Below the pieces are notes generated by a model. That model did no database searches, had not been told where the DNA came from, and worked only from the letters and a program-made list of their open reading frames with translations. The translations under genes and the position numbers were made by a program. A DNA stretch of 21,907 nucleotides from an uncultured Lachnospiraceae bacterium (GTDB taxonomy: Bacteria > Bacillota > Clostridia > Lachnospirales > Lachnospiraceae): contig CAJTWA010000059.1 in the NCBI GenBank assembly GCA_910580195.1, forward strand, positions 1-21,907, in the 5' to 3' direction. Numbering within the stretch: position 1 is the stretch's first letter; every line of letters begins with the position of its first letter. Of the stretch, positions 6,375 to 15,290 are shown in pieces.

Positions 6375-9300
6375 ATGGCAAAAGTCAGGATATATGAAAT
6401 TGCAAACGAATTAAAAATACAGTCCAAGGATGTGATAGAATTTTTGAAAGAAAAAAATATTTTCAAAAAGACAGCCAGCAGCGCCATCGAGGGCGACGTC
6501 ATTGACATGGTAAAAGGCAATTTTTCAGATGGGAACCCTGAGCCAGCCAGCCATGGCAAGGAAGGGCCGTCCAAGCAGCCAAGAGCAAAAGACGGGGCAG
6601 CTGCGGCAGGTGCAGCAAAAGAAGCCAAAGAAGGGCCAGCAAAAGAGGCCAAGGAAGGGCATCCCAAAGAAGGTGCGGCAAAAGAGGCCAAGGCAGAACA
6701 TCCAGAAGGAAAAGAGGCCAAGGAAGGGCATCCCAAAGAAGGTGCAGCTAAGGAAGCTAAGGAAGGGCATCCCAAAGAAGGGCCAGCAAAAGAAGCCAAG
6801 GAAGGGCATCCCAAAGAAGGTGTAGCAAAAGAAGCCAAGGCTGAACGGAAAGAAGGGGCAGTTAGGCAGGCCAAGGCAGAACCTTCCAAAGAAGGGGCAG
6901 TTAGGCAAGCCAAGGCTGAACAGCCCAGAGAAGGGCAGGGAAAGGAAGAACAGCCCAAGCTGCTTAAGGAAAAAACAGAGCCTGCCAAGGGGGAACCCCA
7001 AGGGCAGGGGAAGGAAAAAGAGGAAACGGCCAAGGCAGGGACAGCCGTAAAGCCAGCAAAGGAGAAAGACGGAACAGCCCAAGCACAGCCAGCCAAAGAG
7101 GATGCTGCACAACCCGCCAAGGGGGATGCGCACAAGGCTGGAAAAGGAGAGAAGGGACCGTCAGAAGGAGGGAGAACTGAGTTAATGAAAGGAAAAGAAG
7201 AAACTGCAAAACAAGGGGAAGGCAGGGAAGAAACTGAACGCCCGAAGAAAAAAGCCAGCATTACAGCCGTGTTCAACCCACAGAACAGTAAAACAGCCCC
7301 AAGGCGGCCGGCTAAGCCGCAAGGGGACCGGAATAACCGTTCCCAAGGCGACCGCAGCGGCAGGCTCCAAGGGGAGCGCGGCGGGAACCGCCCGCAGGGC
7401 GAACGGAATAACCGCCCGCAGGGGGAACGCCCCGCAAGGCCGCAGGGCGACAGGCCGCAACGGCCCCAAGGCGACAGGCAGCAGCGGCTGCAGACGGGGG
7501 AAAAGCCCATCCGTGCGCAGGAAGAACGCCCCGCAAGGCCGCAGAATGACCGTGGGGAACGCGGCGGCCATACCCAAGGGGAACGTAGCGGCCATACCCA
7601 AGGGGAACGCAGCAGCAGGCCGCAGGGGGAACGTGGCGGCAGCCGTCCCCAAGGGGAACGCAGCGGGCGTCCGCAGGGGGACCGGAATAACCGCCCGCAG
7701 GGGGAACGCAGCGGGAACCGTCCCCAAGGCGACCGTGGCGGGCGTCCCCAAGGGGAACGCGGCGGCAGGCCGCAGGGCGACCGTGGCGGGCGTCCGCAGG
7801 GGGATCGGAATAACCGTCCTTACCAGAATGGGCGTCCCGGCCAGAAGAACCGTTTTGAACAGGAAATCCATAAAATGAACCAGAATTCCCCGGCAGGGTC
7901 CATGGACGAAGCAAGGGGGAAGGAAAGCCGGGAGCGGGACAACCGCAAAGGCGGCAACCAGCGGCATGAGAAGGAACTGATGGGCAAGAAGAAGGAACGC
8001 TTCGACAACCTTGAAAAGAAGGGCAGGGGCAAAAAGAACCAGCAGCCCCAGCAGCAGCCCCAGAAGAAGGAAGAGGAAACCATCAAGACCATTACCATCC
8101 CGGAGAAACTTACCATCCGGGAGCTGGCAGACCGCATGAAGGTCCAGCCCTCCGCCATTATCAAAAAGCTGTTTTTGCAGGGCAATATCGTAACGGTGAA
8201 CAGTGAAATCGAGTTTGCCACAGCAGAGGAAATTGCGCTGGAATTCAACTGCATCTGCGAGCAGGAAGAGAAAATAGACGTCATTGCAGAACTCTTAAAG
8301 GAAGAGGAGGAGGACGTTTCCATCCAAGAAAAACGCCCGCCGGTTGTCTGCGTCATGGGCCACGTAGACCACGGGAAAACATCCCTTTTGGACGCCATCC
8401 GGGACACCCATGTAATTGACCGGGAGGCAGGGGGCATTACCCAGCACATCGGCGCTTATATGGTAGAGTGCAATGGGGAAAAAATCACCTTCCTCGACAC
8501 GCCGGGCCATGAAGCATTTACCGCCATGCGTATGCGGGGGGCAAACGCAACGGATATCGCAATTCTTGTAGTTGCCGCAGACGACGGCGTAATGCCCCAG
8601 ACCGTAGAGGCCATCAGCCATGCCAAGGCCGCAGGGGTAGAGATTATCGTAGCCATCAACAAAATCGATAAGCCAAGCGCAAATGTGGAGCGGGTGAAGC
8701 AGGAGCTTGCTGAATACGAACTAATCCCAGAAGACTGGGGCGGCAGCACCATATTCGTGCCGGTATCCGCCCATTCCCATGAAGGGATTGACACGCTTTT
8801 GGAAATGATCCTCCTGACAGCGGAAATCTGCGAGCTGAAGGCAAACCCGAAGCGGAACGCAAGGGGGCTTGTCATCGAAGCGCAGCTTGACAAAGGCCGG
8901 GGCTCCGTCGCCACTGTCTTAGTCCAGAAAGGGACCTTGAAGGTAGGCCAGCCGGTAGCTTGCGGCAGCTGCTACGGCAAGGTAAGGGCCATGATTGACG
9001 ATACGGGCAGGCGGGTGAAAGAAGCAGGCCCCTCCACCCCAGTGGAAATATTAGGCTTGAATAATGTGCCCAATGCCGGGGAAATCTTTGTATGTACGGA
9101 CTCTGAAAAAGAAGCGAAAAGTTTTGCGGAAACCTTCATTTCCGAAGGCCGTGAAAAAATGCTGGAAGAAACCAGGACCCGCATGTCCTTGGATGATCTG
9201 TTCTCACAGATCCAGTCCGGGAACATCAAGGAGCTGCCGATTATTGTAAAAGCAGACGTACAGGGTTCCGTAGAAGCCGTAAAACAGAGCCTTGTCAAAC

Positions 9301-9833
9301 TTTCCGACGAGGAAGTGGTGGTAAAAGTCATCCATGGCGGCGTAGGGGCTATCAACGAGTCAGACGTAAGCCTTGCCTCAGCCTCCAACGCCATCATCAT
9401 CGGCTTTAACGTGCGCCCAGACGCCACAGCAAAGGCCACGGCAGAGCGGGAAGGCGTGGATATGCGGCTTTATAAAGTCATTTACAACGCCATTGAGGAC
9501 GTGCAGGCAGCCATGAAGGGCATGTTAGACCCGGTATTTGAGGAAAAAGTGTTAGGCCACGCAGAAGTGCGCCAGATTTTCAAGGCCTCCGGCGTCGGCA
9601 ACATCGCCGGGTCCTATGTCTTGGACGGCGTCTTCCAGCGCGGCTGCCAAGTCCGCATTTCCCGCGGCGGGGAGCAGATTTTCGAAGGGAACCTTGCATC
9701 CCTCAAGCGGTTTAAGGACGATGTGAAGGAAGTCCGGGCAGGCTATGAGTGCGGCTTGGTATTTGAAGGCTTTAACGACATCCAAGAACTGGATGTGGCC
9801 GAAGCATTTACCATGGTGGAAGTGCCAAGGTAA
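6375..9833 (+). CDS. infB: Translation initiation factor IF-2, very long N-terminal region
   Basis: IF2 is the GTPase that places initiator tRNA on the ribosome and promotes subunit joining. The 1152-residue protein has a first IF2N domain (residues 3-50), a Lys/Glu/Ala repeat zone (about 75-290) with four copies of KEGHPKEG, an Arg/Gly/Gln zone (about 312-485) with some 20 copies of an eight-residue QGERxxRP-like motif, and a second IF2N domain (about 572-625). The G domain carries G1 GHVDHGKT at 662-669, G3 DTPGH at 708-712 and G4 NKID at 762-765; the beta-barrel and C-terminal domains complete the protein. The catalytic core is intact. Many Bacillota IF2s have about 700-900 residues, so the expansion is entirely in the N-terminal linker. 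The ribosome site GGAGGT at 6361 is ideal. Confidence 0.97.
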   Translation: MAKVRIYEIANELKIQSKDVIEFLKEKNIFKKTASSAIEGDVIDMVKGNFSDGNPEPASHGKEGPSKQPRAKDGAAAAGAAKEAKEGPAKEAKEGHPKEGAAKEAKAEHPEGKEAKEGHPKEGAAKEAKEGHPKEGPAKEAKEGHPKEGVAKEAKAERKEGAVRQAKAEPSKEGAVRQAKAEQPREGQGKEEQPKLLKEKTEPAKGEPQGQGKEKEETAKAGTAVKPAKEKDGTAQAQPAKEDAAQPAKGDAHKAGKGEKGPSEGGRTELMKGKEETAKQGEGREETERPKKKASITAVFNPQNSKTAPRRPAKPQGDRNNRSQGDRSGRLQGERGGNRPQGERNNRPQGERPARPQGDRPQRPQGDRQQRLQTGEKPIRAQEERPARPQNDRGERGGHTQGERSGHTQGERSSRPQGERGGSRPQGERSGRPQGDRNNRPQGERSGNRPQGDRGGRPQGERGGRPQGDRGGRPQGDRNNRPYQNGRPGQKNRFEQEIHKMNQNSPAGSMDEARGKESRERDNRKGGNQRHEKELMGKKKERFDNLEKKGRGKKNQQPQQQPQKKEEETIKTITIPEKLTIRELADRMKVQPSAIIKKLFLQGNIVTVNSEIEFATAEEIALEFNCICEQEEKIDVIAELLKEEEEDVSIQEKRPPVVCVMGHVDHGKTSLLDAIRDTHVIDREAGGITQHIGAYMVECNGEKITFLDTPGHEAFTAMRMRGANATDIAILVVAADDGVMPQTVEAISHAKAAGVEIIVAINKIDKPSANVERVKQELAEYELIPEDWGGSTIFVPVSAHSHEGIDTLLEMILLTAEICELKANPKRNARGLVIEAQLDKGRGSVATVLVQKGTLKVGQPVACGSCYGKVRAMIDDTGRRVKEAGPSTPVEILGLNNVPNAGEIFVCTDSEKEAKSFAETFISEGREKMLEETRTRMSLDDLFSQIQSGNIKELPIIVKADVQGSVEAVKQSLVKLSDEEVVVKVIHGGVGAINESDVSLASASNAIIIGFNVRPDATAKATAEREGVDMRLYKVIYNAIEDVQAAMKGMLDPVFEEKVLGHAEVRQIFKASGVGNIAGSYVLDGVFQRGCQVRISRGGEQIFEGNLASLKRFKDDVKEVRAGYECGLVFEGFNDIQELDVAEAFTMVEVPR
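6600..6850 (+). repeat. Lys/Glu/Ala repeat tract within infB
   Basis: In-frame degenerate repeats encode KEGHPKEG followed by xAKEAK, with four close copies at about 6653-6830. Lengths between copies vary (39-70 bp), consistent with repeated slippage or unequal exchange. Confidence 0.8.
7309..7830 (+). repeat. Arg/Gly/Gln (QGERxxRP) repeat tract within infB
   Basis: About 20 in-frame units of roughly 24 bp encode GERxxRPQ or GDRxxRPQ. The result is a strongly basic, disordered stretch resembling RGG-type RNA-binding tracts. Several units differ only by synonymous or Asp/Glu swaps. Confidence 0.85.
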
Positions 9834-9845
9834 GAAAGGCAGGAT

Positions 9846-10217
9846 ATGAGAAAGAACAGCATTAAGAATACAAGGATTAACGGAGAAGTGTTACGGGAGC
9901 TTTCCAATATCATCCGCGGGGAAATCAAAGACCCAAGGATACAGCCCATGACTTCTGTGGTGGCAGTGGAAGTAGCGCCGGATTTGAAAACCTGCAAGGC
10001 ATACGTCAGCGTATTGGGGGATGAGGAAGCCCAAGCCAATACGCTGGCCGGGCTAAAAAGCGCAGAGGGCTACATCCGCAGCAAACTTGCCAAGAACATC
10101 AACCTAAGGAACACGCCCCAAATCCAATTCGTACTGGACCAGTCCATTGAATATGGCGTCAATATGTCCAAGAAGATTGACGAAGTGAACCAGCCCAGCA
10201 GGGAAGAGCGGCAGTGA
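9846..10217 (+). CDS. rbfA: Ribosome-binding factor A (RbfA)
   Basis: RbfA is a KH-like protein that acts in late 30S maturation at the 5' end of 16S rRNA. The 123 residues fit the family. The N-terminal RINGEVLRELSNIIRGEIKDPRI segment, the central strand with TCKAYVSVLG, and the NLRNTPQIQFVLDQSIEYG end (about residues 86-104) are all characteristic. It begins 12 nt after infB. The short Lys-free tail after residue 110 is normal variation. No anomalies. Confidence 0.95.
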   Translation: MRKNSIKNTRINGEVLRELSNIIRGEIKDPRIQPMTSVVAVEVAPDLKTCKAYVSVLGDEEAQANTLAGLKSAEGYIRSKLAKNINLRNTPQIQFVLDQSIEYGVNMSKKIDEVNQPSREERQ

Positions 10218-10251
10218 GTTTACTGGCAGCCATCAAGCAAGGAGGGCATTT

Positions 10252-11205
10252 ATGCAAGATTTAGCGTCACAGTTAGCCGGGGTAGGGTCAGTTGCCATTG
10301 CCGGGCATGTCAGGCCGGACGGCGACTGCGTAGGCTCCTGCTTAGCAACCTATAATTATATTAAGACGTGGTTCCCACAGATAGAGGCCGACGTCTATCT
10401 GGAGCCCATACCCAATATTTTTAAATTTTTAAAGGGCGCAGAAGAGATAAAAAACACCTGCGGAACGGAAAAAATTTATGATCTTTTCATTGTGCAGGAC
10501 TGCGGGGACGCCGCGCGGCTGGGGGACGTTGCCAAGTATTTCCGGACGGCGAAAAAGACCCTCTGCATCGACCACCATGTGAGCAACCAAAGTTTTGCCG
10601 ATGAAAATTATATTTTCCCAGAGAAAAGCTCTACCTCCGAACTGGTTTTTGAACTGCTGGAGGAAGAGCGGATTACAAAGGAAATCGCAGAGTGCATTTA
10701 TGTAGGCATCATCCATGACACCGGCGTGTTCCAATATTCCAGCACCTCCGCAAAGACTATGGAGGTGGCAGGGATTCTTATGGAAAAAGGCATTAATTTC
10801 ACGAAAATCGTGGATGATACCTTCTACACCAAGACCTTTGCCCAGAATAAGATTTTAGGGCAGGCTCTGTTAAACAGCCAATGTTACTTGGATGGCAAAA
10901 TCATCGCCGCAGCCGTCACAAAGGAGGAAATGGCTAAGCACCAAGTCCTCCCCAAGCATTTAGACGGGATTGTCAGCCAGCTGCGGGTCACAAAAGGCGT
11001 AGAAGCCGCCATTTTCCTCTATGAAAATGAAGACGGCAGCTGGAAAATCAGCATGCGTTCCAACGGAAAAATAGACGCAGCCAAAATCGCCATGAAATTC
11101 GGCGGAGGCGGCCATGTCCGGGCAGCCGGGGCAACCATGGAAGGCGAAAGCCAAGCGGTTATTGAAAAACTCTGCATGGAAATGGAAGGGCAGTTAGGGC
11201 TGTAG
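10252..11205 (+). CDS. nrnA: DHH/DHHA1 phosphoesterase NrnA (nanoRNase / pAp phosphatase)
   Basis: The family degrades short RNA oligonucleotides and dephosphorylates 3'-phosphoadenosine 5'-phosphate using Mn2+. Motif I is RPDGDCVGS with Asp23 and Asp25; the DHH motif is IDHHVSN, with Asp107 starting it. The DHHA1 substrate-binding domain ends in GGGGHVRAAG at about residues 284-293. Length of 317 is typical. The ribosome site AGGAGGG is strong. Its place between rbfA and truB is conserved in many Bacillota, linking nanoRNA clearance with the translation operon. Confidence 0.93.
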   Translation: MQDLASQLAGVGSVAIAGHVRPDGDCVGSCLATYNYIKTWFPQIEADVYLEPIPNIFKFLKGAEEIKNTCGTEKIYDLFIVQDCGDAARLGDVAKYFRTAKKTLCIDHHVSNQSFADENYIFPEKSSTSELVFELLEEERITKEIAECIYVGIIHDTGVFQYSSTSAKTMEVAGILMEKGINFTKIVDDTFYTKTFAQNKILGQALLNSQCYLDGKIIAAAVTKEEMAKHQVLPKHLDGIVSQLRVTKGVEAAIFLYENEDGSWKISMRSNGKIDAAKIAMKFGGGGHVRAAGATMEGESQAVIEKLCMEMEGQLGL

Positions 11206-11284
11206 CGGGCACCAAGCCGAAAAATGGAACCTGCAGCCTGAAATAAGGAGCGCATACCTGAAAGTTACAAGGAGCATTTCGGCC

Positions 11285-12220
11285 ATGATAAATGGAATCA
11301 TCAATGTATATAAGGAAAAAGGATACACTTCCCACGACGTGGTCGCAAAGCTGCGGGGCATATTCCGGCAGAAAAAAATCGGCCACACCGGCACCTTAGA
11401 CCCAGATGCAGAAGGGGTGCTGCCCGTCTGCCTTGGGAAAGCTACAAAAGCCTGCGGCCTGCTGACAGAAAAGGATAAAGTATACGAAGCAGTGCTGCTG
11501 CTTGGAAAAACCACAGACACCCAAGACAGTTCTGGAAACGTGCTGGCAGAGGAGGAAGTTGCTTGCTCCGGAAAGCAAGCAGCCGAAGCCATCGCCAGCT
11601 TTACCGGGCAAATCAAGCAAATCCCGCCCATGTATTCCGCTTTAAAAGTCGGCGGGAAAAAGCTCTGCGATTTGGCGCGGGCAGGGGTGGAAGTAGAGCG
11701 GGAGCCGCGGGACGTCACCATTTTTTCCATCCAGATACAGGAAATTTCCCTGCCAAGGGTGCGGATGCAAGTCCACTGCTCCAAGGGCACCTATATCAGG
11801 ACCCTTTGCCATGATATCGGCCAGAGCCTAGGCTGCGGCGGGTGCATGGAATCCTTGGTGCGCACCCGGGTAGCAGGGTTTTCGCTGGAAAACGCCTATA
11901 AGCTTGCGGAGATTGAAGGATGGGTGCAGAAGGCAAGGGCAGAAAACCCAGAGGGGGCGCTTACTAGGGAAAGCCTGCAGGGGCTGGTGGAGGAAACAGA
12001 CTATGTATTCCTGCAATACCCAAGTTCCTCCGTAAAGCCGGAATTTTCCAAACTTTTGTACAATGGGAACCCCTTAAAGCCAGAGTGGCTCACGGAATGG
12101 GACAGCTCCTACCAGCAGTCCAGCCTGCGCATTTACGATGGAAACCAAGTATTTGCAGGGATTTACCGCTGGGACGGGGACAGGAAGGCCCTTCGGCCAA
12201 TCCAGATGTTCCTGCCGTGA
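11285..12220 (+). CDS. truB: tRNA pseudouridine(55) synthase TruB
   Basis: TruB converts U55 of the T-loop of tRNAs to pseudouridine. The signature GHTGTLDPDAEGVLP spans residues 33-47 with the catalytic Asp at 39. The 311-residue length is usual, with a C-terminal PUA-like domain (about 245-311) that is diverged. The start has AAGGAG at 11269-11274, 10 nt upstream; a second AAGGAG at 11245-11250 has no start codon near it. It lies 79 nt after nrnA. Confidence 0.94.
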   Translation: MINGIINVYKEKGYTSHDVVAKLRGIFRQKKIGHTGTLDPDAEGVLPVCLGKATKACGLLTEKDKVYEAVLLLGKTTDTQDSSGNVLAEEEVACSGKQAAEAIASFTGQIKQIPPMYSALKVGGKKLCDLARAGVEVEREPRDVTIFSIQIQEISLPRVRMQVHCSKGTYIRTLCHDIGQSLGCGGCMESLVRTRVAGFSLENAYKLAEIEGWVQKARAENPEGALTRESLQGLVEETDYVFLQYPSSSVKPEFSKLLYNGNPLKPEWLTEWDSSYQQSSLRIYDGNQVFAGIYRWDGDRKALRPIQMFLP

Positions 12221-12330
12221 AGGCTTTCCAGCTAACCCAAATGTCCCAGCCGCGAAGGAAGCAGATTCCGGTTTGGGGCAGGGAAAATAGATTTGAAAGA
12301 TTTTCTTTTTCCTGCAATAAATGATAATAG

Positions 12331-12474
12331 CGGAAGTTTAGGATTAGGCATAGGAACGGCTTACGTACCTGCAACGTGCGGAAGTTTAGGGTTGGGCATA
12401 GGAATGGCTTACATACCTGCAACGTGCGGAAGTTTAGGGTTGGGCATAGGAACGGCTTACGTACCTGCAAAGTT
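12331..12474 (+). repeat. Three tandem 48-bp repeats with a conserved hairpin
   Basis: Units start at 12331, 12379 and 12427. Each can form AGG-A-ACG, loop GCTTA, CGT-A-CCT (unit 1: 12352-12370). In unit 2 the inner stem is ATG/CAT instead of ACG/CGT: the two substitutions (12405 and 12413) compensate each other. The array lies between truB and ribF. Two reading frames cross it (16-residue peptide repeats), but neither has a convincing start, so I favour an RNA or DNA structural role. Confidence 0.85.
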
Positions 12475-12510
12475 AAACAAGCAGGAATTTTACAGGATAA
12501 GGACAGAACA

Positions 12511-13476
12511 ATGGAATACATAAAGCAGAGCATTTTTACAATCAAAGAGCCCACCGTGCTGTCATTCGGCAAGTTTGACGGGCTGCACCGGGGCCATGAG
12601 CTGCTGATGGGGTACATGGCAGAAAAGAAAGGGGAACAGGACGGCCTTCAGGCAGTAGTCTTTACCTTCGACATCCCCCCAAAGGAACAGGTGGCGGGCG
12701 CGAAGGCCAAGGTACTTACCACCAACCAGGAAAAGGTGAAACTTTTTGAGGGCGCCGGCATTGATTACCTGATCGAATGTCCCTTTACAAAGGAAATCAT
12801 GTGCATGGAGCCAGAAGCATTTATCGCCCAGACAGTAACCAGCCTGAACGTAAAGTATATGGTGGTAGGGACAGATTTCCGGTTCGGGCATAACCGCCGG
12901 GGGGATTACCGGATGCTGCAGGCATTTGCCCCCCAGTACGGCTATGAGGTAAAAGTGGTGGAAAAAATGCAGGAAGAAGGCAGGGACATCAGCAGCACTT
13001 TCGTGCGGGAGGAGATTGCCGCCGGGAATATGGAAAAGGCAAACTGGCTGCTGGGCTATGCGTTTTTTGTGGAAGGCAGGGTCCTCCATGGGAAAAAGCT
13101 GGGGAAACCCGTCCTAGGGATCCCTACCATTAACCTGCTGCCCCCGGAGGATAAGCTGCTGCCCCCATACGGCGTCTATGTGACGGCCACGGAGCATCAG
13201 GGGAAGGTATACCCGGGAATTACGAACGTAGGCTGCAAGCCCACGGTAGGGGGCCAGAACCCGGTAGGGGTGGAAACCCACCTTTTTGGCGTGTCAGAGG
13301 ATATGTACGGGGAAGAAGTAAAAGTGAAATTCTTAAGCCGGGTGCGGGAAGAGCGGAAATTTGAGGGCCTTGCTGCTTTGAAGGCGCAGATGGAGCAGGA
13401 TATCCATTACGGAAGAGAATATTTTAAAACCGGCAGGGGAACTGCTGGTGGAAAAGGGAGAATACCATGGAATTAA
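12511..13476 (+). CDS. ribF: Bifunctional riboflavin kinase / FAD synthetase RibF
   Basis: RibF phosphorylates riboflavin to FMN and adenylylates FMN to FAD. The FAD synthetase half carries the nucleotidyltransferase motif GKFDGLHRGH (residues 20-29). The riboflavin kinase half starts near residue 183 and contains the PTxN motif (GIPTINL, about 202-208) and NVGCKPTVGG. The frame is open upstream to 12376 through the tandem repeat, but AAGGA at 12499-12503, 7 nt before ATG 12511, and the family N-terminus decide the start; this gives 321 residues, a normal length. The 3' end overlaps the next gene by 10 nt. No FMN riboswitch was recognised. Confidence 0.94.
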   Translation: MEYIKQSIFTIKEPTVLSFGKFDGLHRGHELLMGYMAEKKGEQDGLQAVVFTFDIPPKEQVAGAKAKVLTTNQEKVKLFEGAGIDYLIECPFTKEIMCMEPEAFIAQTVTSLNVKYMVVGTDFRFGHNRRGDYRMLQAFAPQYGYEVKVVEKMQEEGRDISSTFVREEIAAGNMEKANWLLGYAFFVEGRVLHGKKLGKPVLGIPTINLLPPEDKLLPPYGVYVTATEHQGKVYPGITNVGCKPTVGGQNPVGVETHLFGVSEDMYGEEVKVKFLSRVREERKFEGLAALKAQMEQDIHYGREYFKTGRGTAGGKGRIPWN

Positions 13477-15089
13477 TACTAACATTGCTTGGGGGCCTTG
13501 GGCTGTTCTTATTTGGCATGAGTTTTATGAGCCAAGGCTTGCAGAAGGCGGCAGGGGCGAAGCTTCGGACAATCTTGGAGGCAATGACGAAAAACAAGAT
13601 TATTGCAGTATTGTTCGGGGCATTGTTCACTGCCATTATCCAGTCCTCCGGCGCGACTACCGTTATGGTAGTCAGTTTTGTAAATACGGGAATTATGACG
13701 CTGGCCCAGTCCGTAGGGATTATTTTCGGGGCCAATATCGGCACGACCATCACATCCCAGCTTGTGGCATTTAACCTGACAGGGATTGCCCCGGCCATCC
13801 TGTTCGTAGGGGCCGTATTCATGATGTTTGGGAAACACCCAATGGTGAAAAAAATCGGGGAAGTCATTTTAGGCTTTGGCGCGCTTTTTATGGGAATCAG
13901 CATGATGAAGGATTCCATGTCAGGCCTGCGGGAGTACCAGAACGTGCTGAATATCTTGGGCAGCCTGGATAACCCCATCCTAGGGATTCTCCTAGGGACA
14001 GTGATTACCGTGGTTGTCCAGAGCTCCTCCGTAACGGTCAGCATCCTGCTTCTGATGGCAAGCCAAGGGCTGGTAGCCCTCCCAGTCTGCTTCTATGTGG
14101 TCTTGGGCTGTAACATTGGCTCCTGTACCCCTGCGGTCCTTGCCAGCCTGAACGGCAAAAAAGACGCAAAGCGGGCTGCCCTCATCCATGTGCTTTTCAA
14201 TGTGCTGGGCATGGTGGTGATTGGCCTTTTGCTGGCCTTTGGGATGCAGCAGTTTGAATCCTTTATTTTGCGCATTTCAGGCTCGGACGTAGGCCGTTGC
14301 GTGGCAAATGCGGATTCCTTGTTTAAAATTTTCCAGACCTTGATGTTCCTGCCCCTGTCTGCCCAGTTCGTGGCGCTGACGAAAAAACTGGTGCCGGGGG
14401 AGGACGCTGGCGACAAGGAATTCCAGCTCCTTTACATAGGGAAACAGAATATTTTCTCCCCTTCTACGGCGGTGGTGGAAACTACGCAGGAAATCGAGCG
14501 GATGGGGACCATGGCAATCCGGAACCTGCGCCTTGCCATGGAGGCATTTTTCGACCGGGATGAGGGAAAGATTGCAAAGGTCTATGAAACGGAAAAGCAG
14601 ATTGATTTCCTAAGCCATGAGCTGACGGACTATTTGGTAAAAATCAACCAACTGCAGCTGCCTGTGGTGGACGCCAAGCGCATTGGCGGGCTGTTCCATG
14701 TGGTAAGCGACATTGAAAGGATTGGCGACCATGCGGAAAACATTGCAGATTATGCGGTGAAATGCAGGGAAGAAAATTTGGGCTTTACCAAGAAGGCCTC
14801 CAAGGAAATTTTGGAAATGCATGAGAAGGCCACGGTGATTGTGGAAGAAGCCATGGAAATGTTTGTGACGATGGATGAGAAAAACCTGCCGGATATTTTG
14901 GAGCTGGAGGAAACCATTGACCGGATGGACCGGGAGCTGCAGCAGAACCATGTGAAGCGGATGGCAAAAGGGAAATGCTCCCCGATGTCTGGGATTATTT
15001 TTACGGATTTGGTTACCGGGCTGGAGCGTGTGGCGGACCATGCTACGAATATTGCGTTTTCTATTTTGGAGAAAAATCCGGCGGATTAA
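13467..15089 (+). CDS. Na+/phosphate cotransporter-like protein with PhoU-like C-terminal domain
   Basis: The 540-residue protein is a two-repeat Na/Pi cotransporter of the NptA/YjbB type (PF02690). Each inverted membrane repeat has a QSS motif: residues 59-61 in AIIQSSGATT and 185-187 in VVVQSSSVTV. About eight to nine membrane segments occupy residues 1-310. From about 335 to 540 there is a soluble helical PhoU-like domain with two signature copies, ERIGDHAENIAD and ERVADHATNIAF. It probably moves phosphate with Na+ (import or export depending on gradients), gated by the PhoU-like part. It overlaps ribF by 10 nt with GGGAG before its ATG, so it is cotranscribed and probably coupled with flavin synthesis. 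Confidence 0.9.
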   Translation: MELILTLLGGLGLFLFGMSFMSQGLQKAAGAKLRTILEAMTKNKIIAVLFGALFTAIIQSSGATTVMVVSFVNTGIMTLAQSVGIIFGANIGTTITSQLVAFNLTGIAPAILFVGAVFMMFGKHPMVKKIGEVILGFGALFMGISMMKDSMSGLREYQNVLNILGSLDNPILGILLGTVITVVVQSSSVTVSILLLMASQGLVALPVCFYVVLGCNIGSCTPAVLASLNGKKDAKRAALIHVLFNVLGMVVIGLLLAFGMQQFESFILRISGSDVGRCVANADSLFKIFQTLMFLPLSAQFVALTKKLVPGEDAGDKEFQLLYIGKQNIFSPSTAVVETTQEIERMGTMAIRNLRLAMEAFFDRDEGKIAKVYETEKQIDFLSHELTDYLVKINQLQLPVVDAKRIGGLFHVVSDIERIGDHAENIADYAVKCREENLGFTKKASKEILEMHEKATVIVEEAMEMFVTMDEKNLPDILELEETIDRMDRELQQNHVKRMAKGKCSPMSGIIFTDLVTGLERVADHATNIAFSILEKNPAD

Positions 15090-15109
15090 GAGGGGGATTG
15101 GAGCCGGAC

Positions 15110-15290
15110 GGCAAATCAGGGCGGCTCTTCCTCACGCAAACTGGGCAACGTTCCGGCGAACTAACTGCTAACTCCGACTAAGGGATTTCAGGAAAGCCTT
15201 CATCCCTAAGTCTGCGTAAGCAGTGGATTTCGCCTCCACTAAGTGCGCCCATGAATCGTTTGCTTAGAGGAAGAGCCGCCCTGATTTGCC
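15110..15290 (+). ncRNA. Structured element closed by a perfect 24-bp inverted repeat
   Basis: Arms 15110-15133 and 15267-15290 are exact reverse complements. Inside, further helices continue the stack: GCAAAC/GTTTGC (136-141 with 258-263 of 15000-numbering), GGGC/GCCC (143-146 with 247-250), ACTGCT/AGCAGT (164-169 with 219-224), an 11-bp helix with one mismatch (176-186 with 202-212), a GTTC/GAAC mini-hairpin (150-161) and AGTGGA/TCCACT (222-240, which competes with the previous one). This is a multi-branched RNA-like fold. I do not recognise it as a known riboswitch. It starts 20 nt after the Na/Pi gene. Confidence 0.65.

Noticed and set aside
6212..7510. A 432-codon open frame on the minus strand opposite infB
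   Set aside because: It mirrors the repeat tracts of infB; its Ser/Pro/Ala/Cys-rich composition is a by-product of the complementary repeats, and infB with intact domains is the real gene.
12293..12523. A 76-residue peptide with three GSLGLGIGTAYVPATC repeats
   Set aside because: It would start at a TTG with a weak ribosome site and overlaps ribF out of frame; the compensatory change fits a hairpin better than a protein.
15110..15290. MITE or small transposon with terminal inverted repeats
   Set aside because: The arms are perfect but the bases just outside (GAGCCGGAC and TGTGTATTG) show no target duplication, and the interior continues the stem with more helices. Not excluded, only less favoured.
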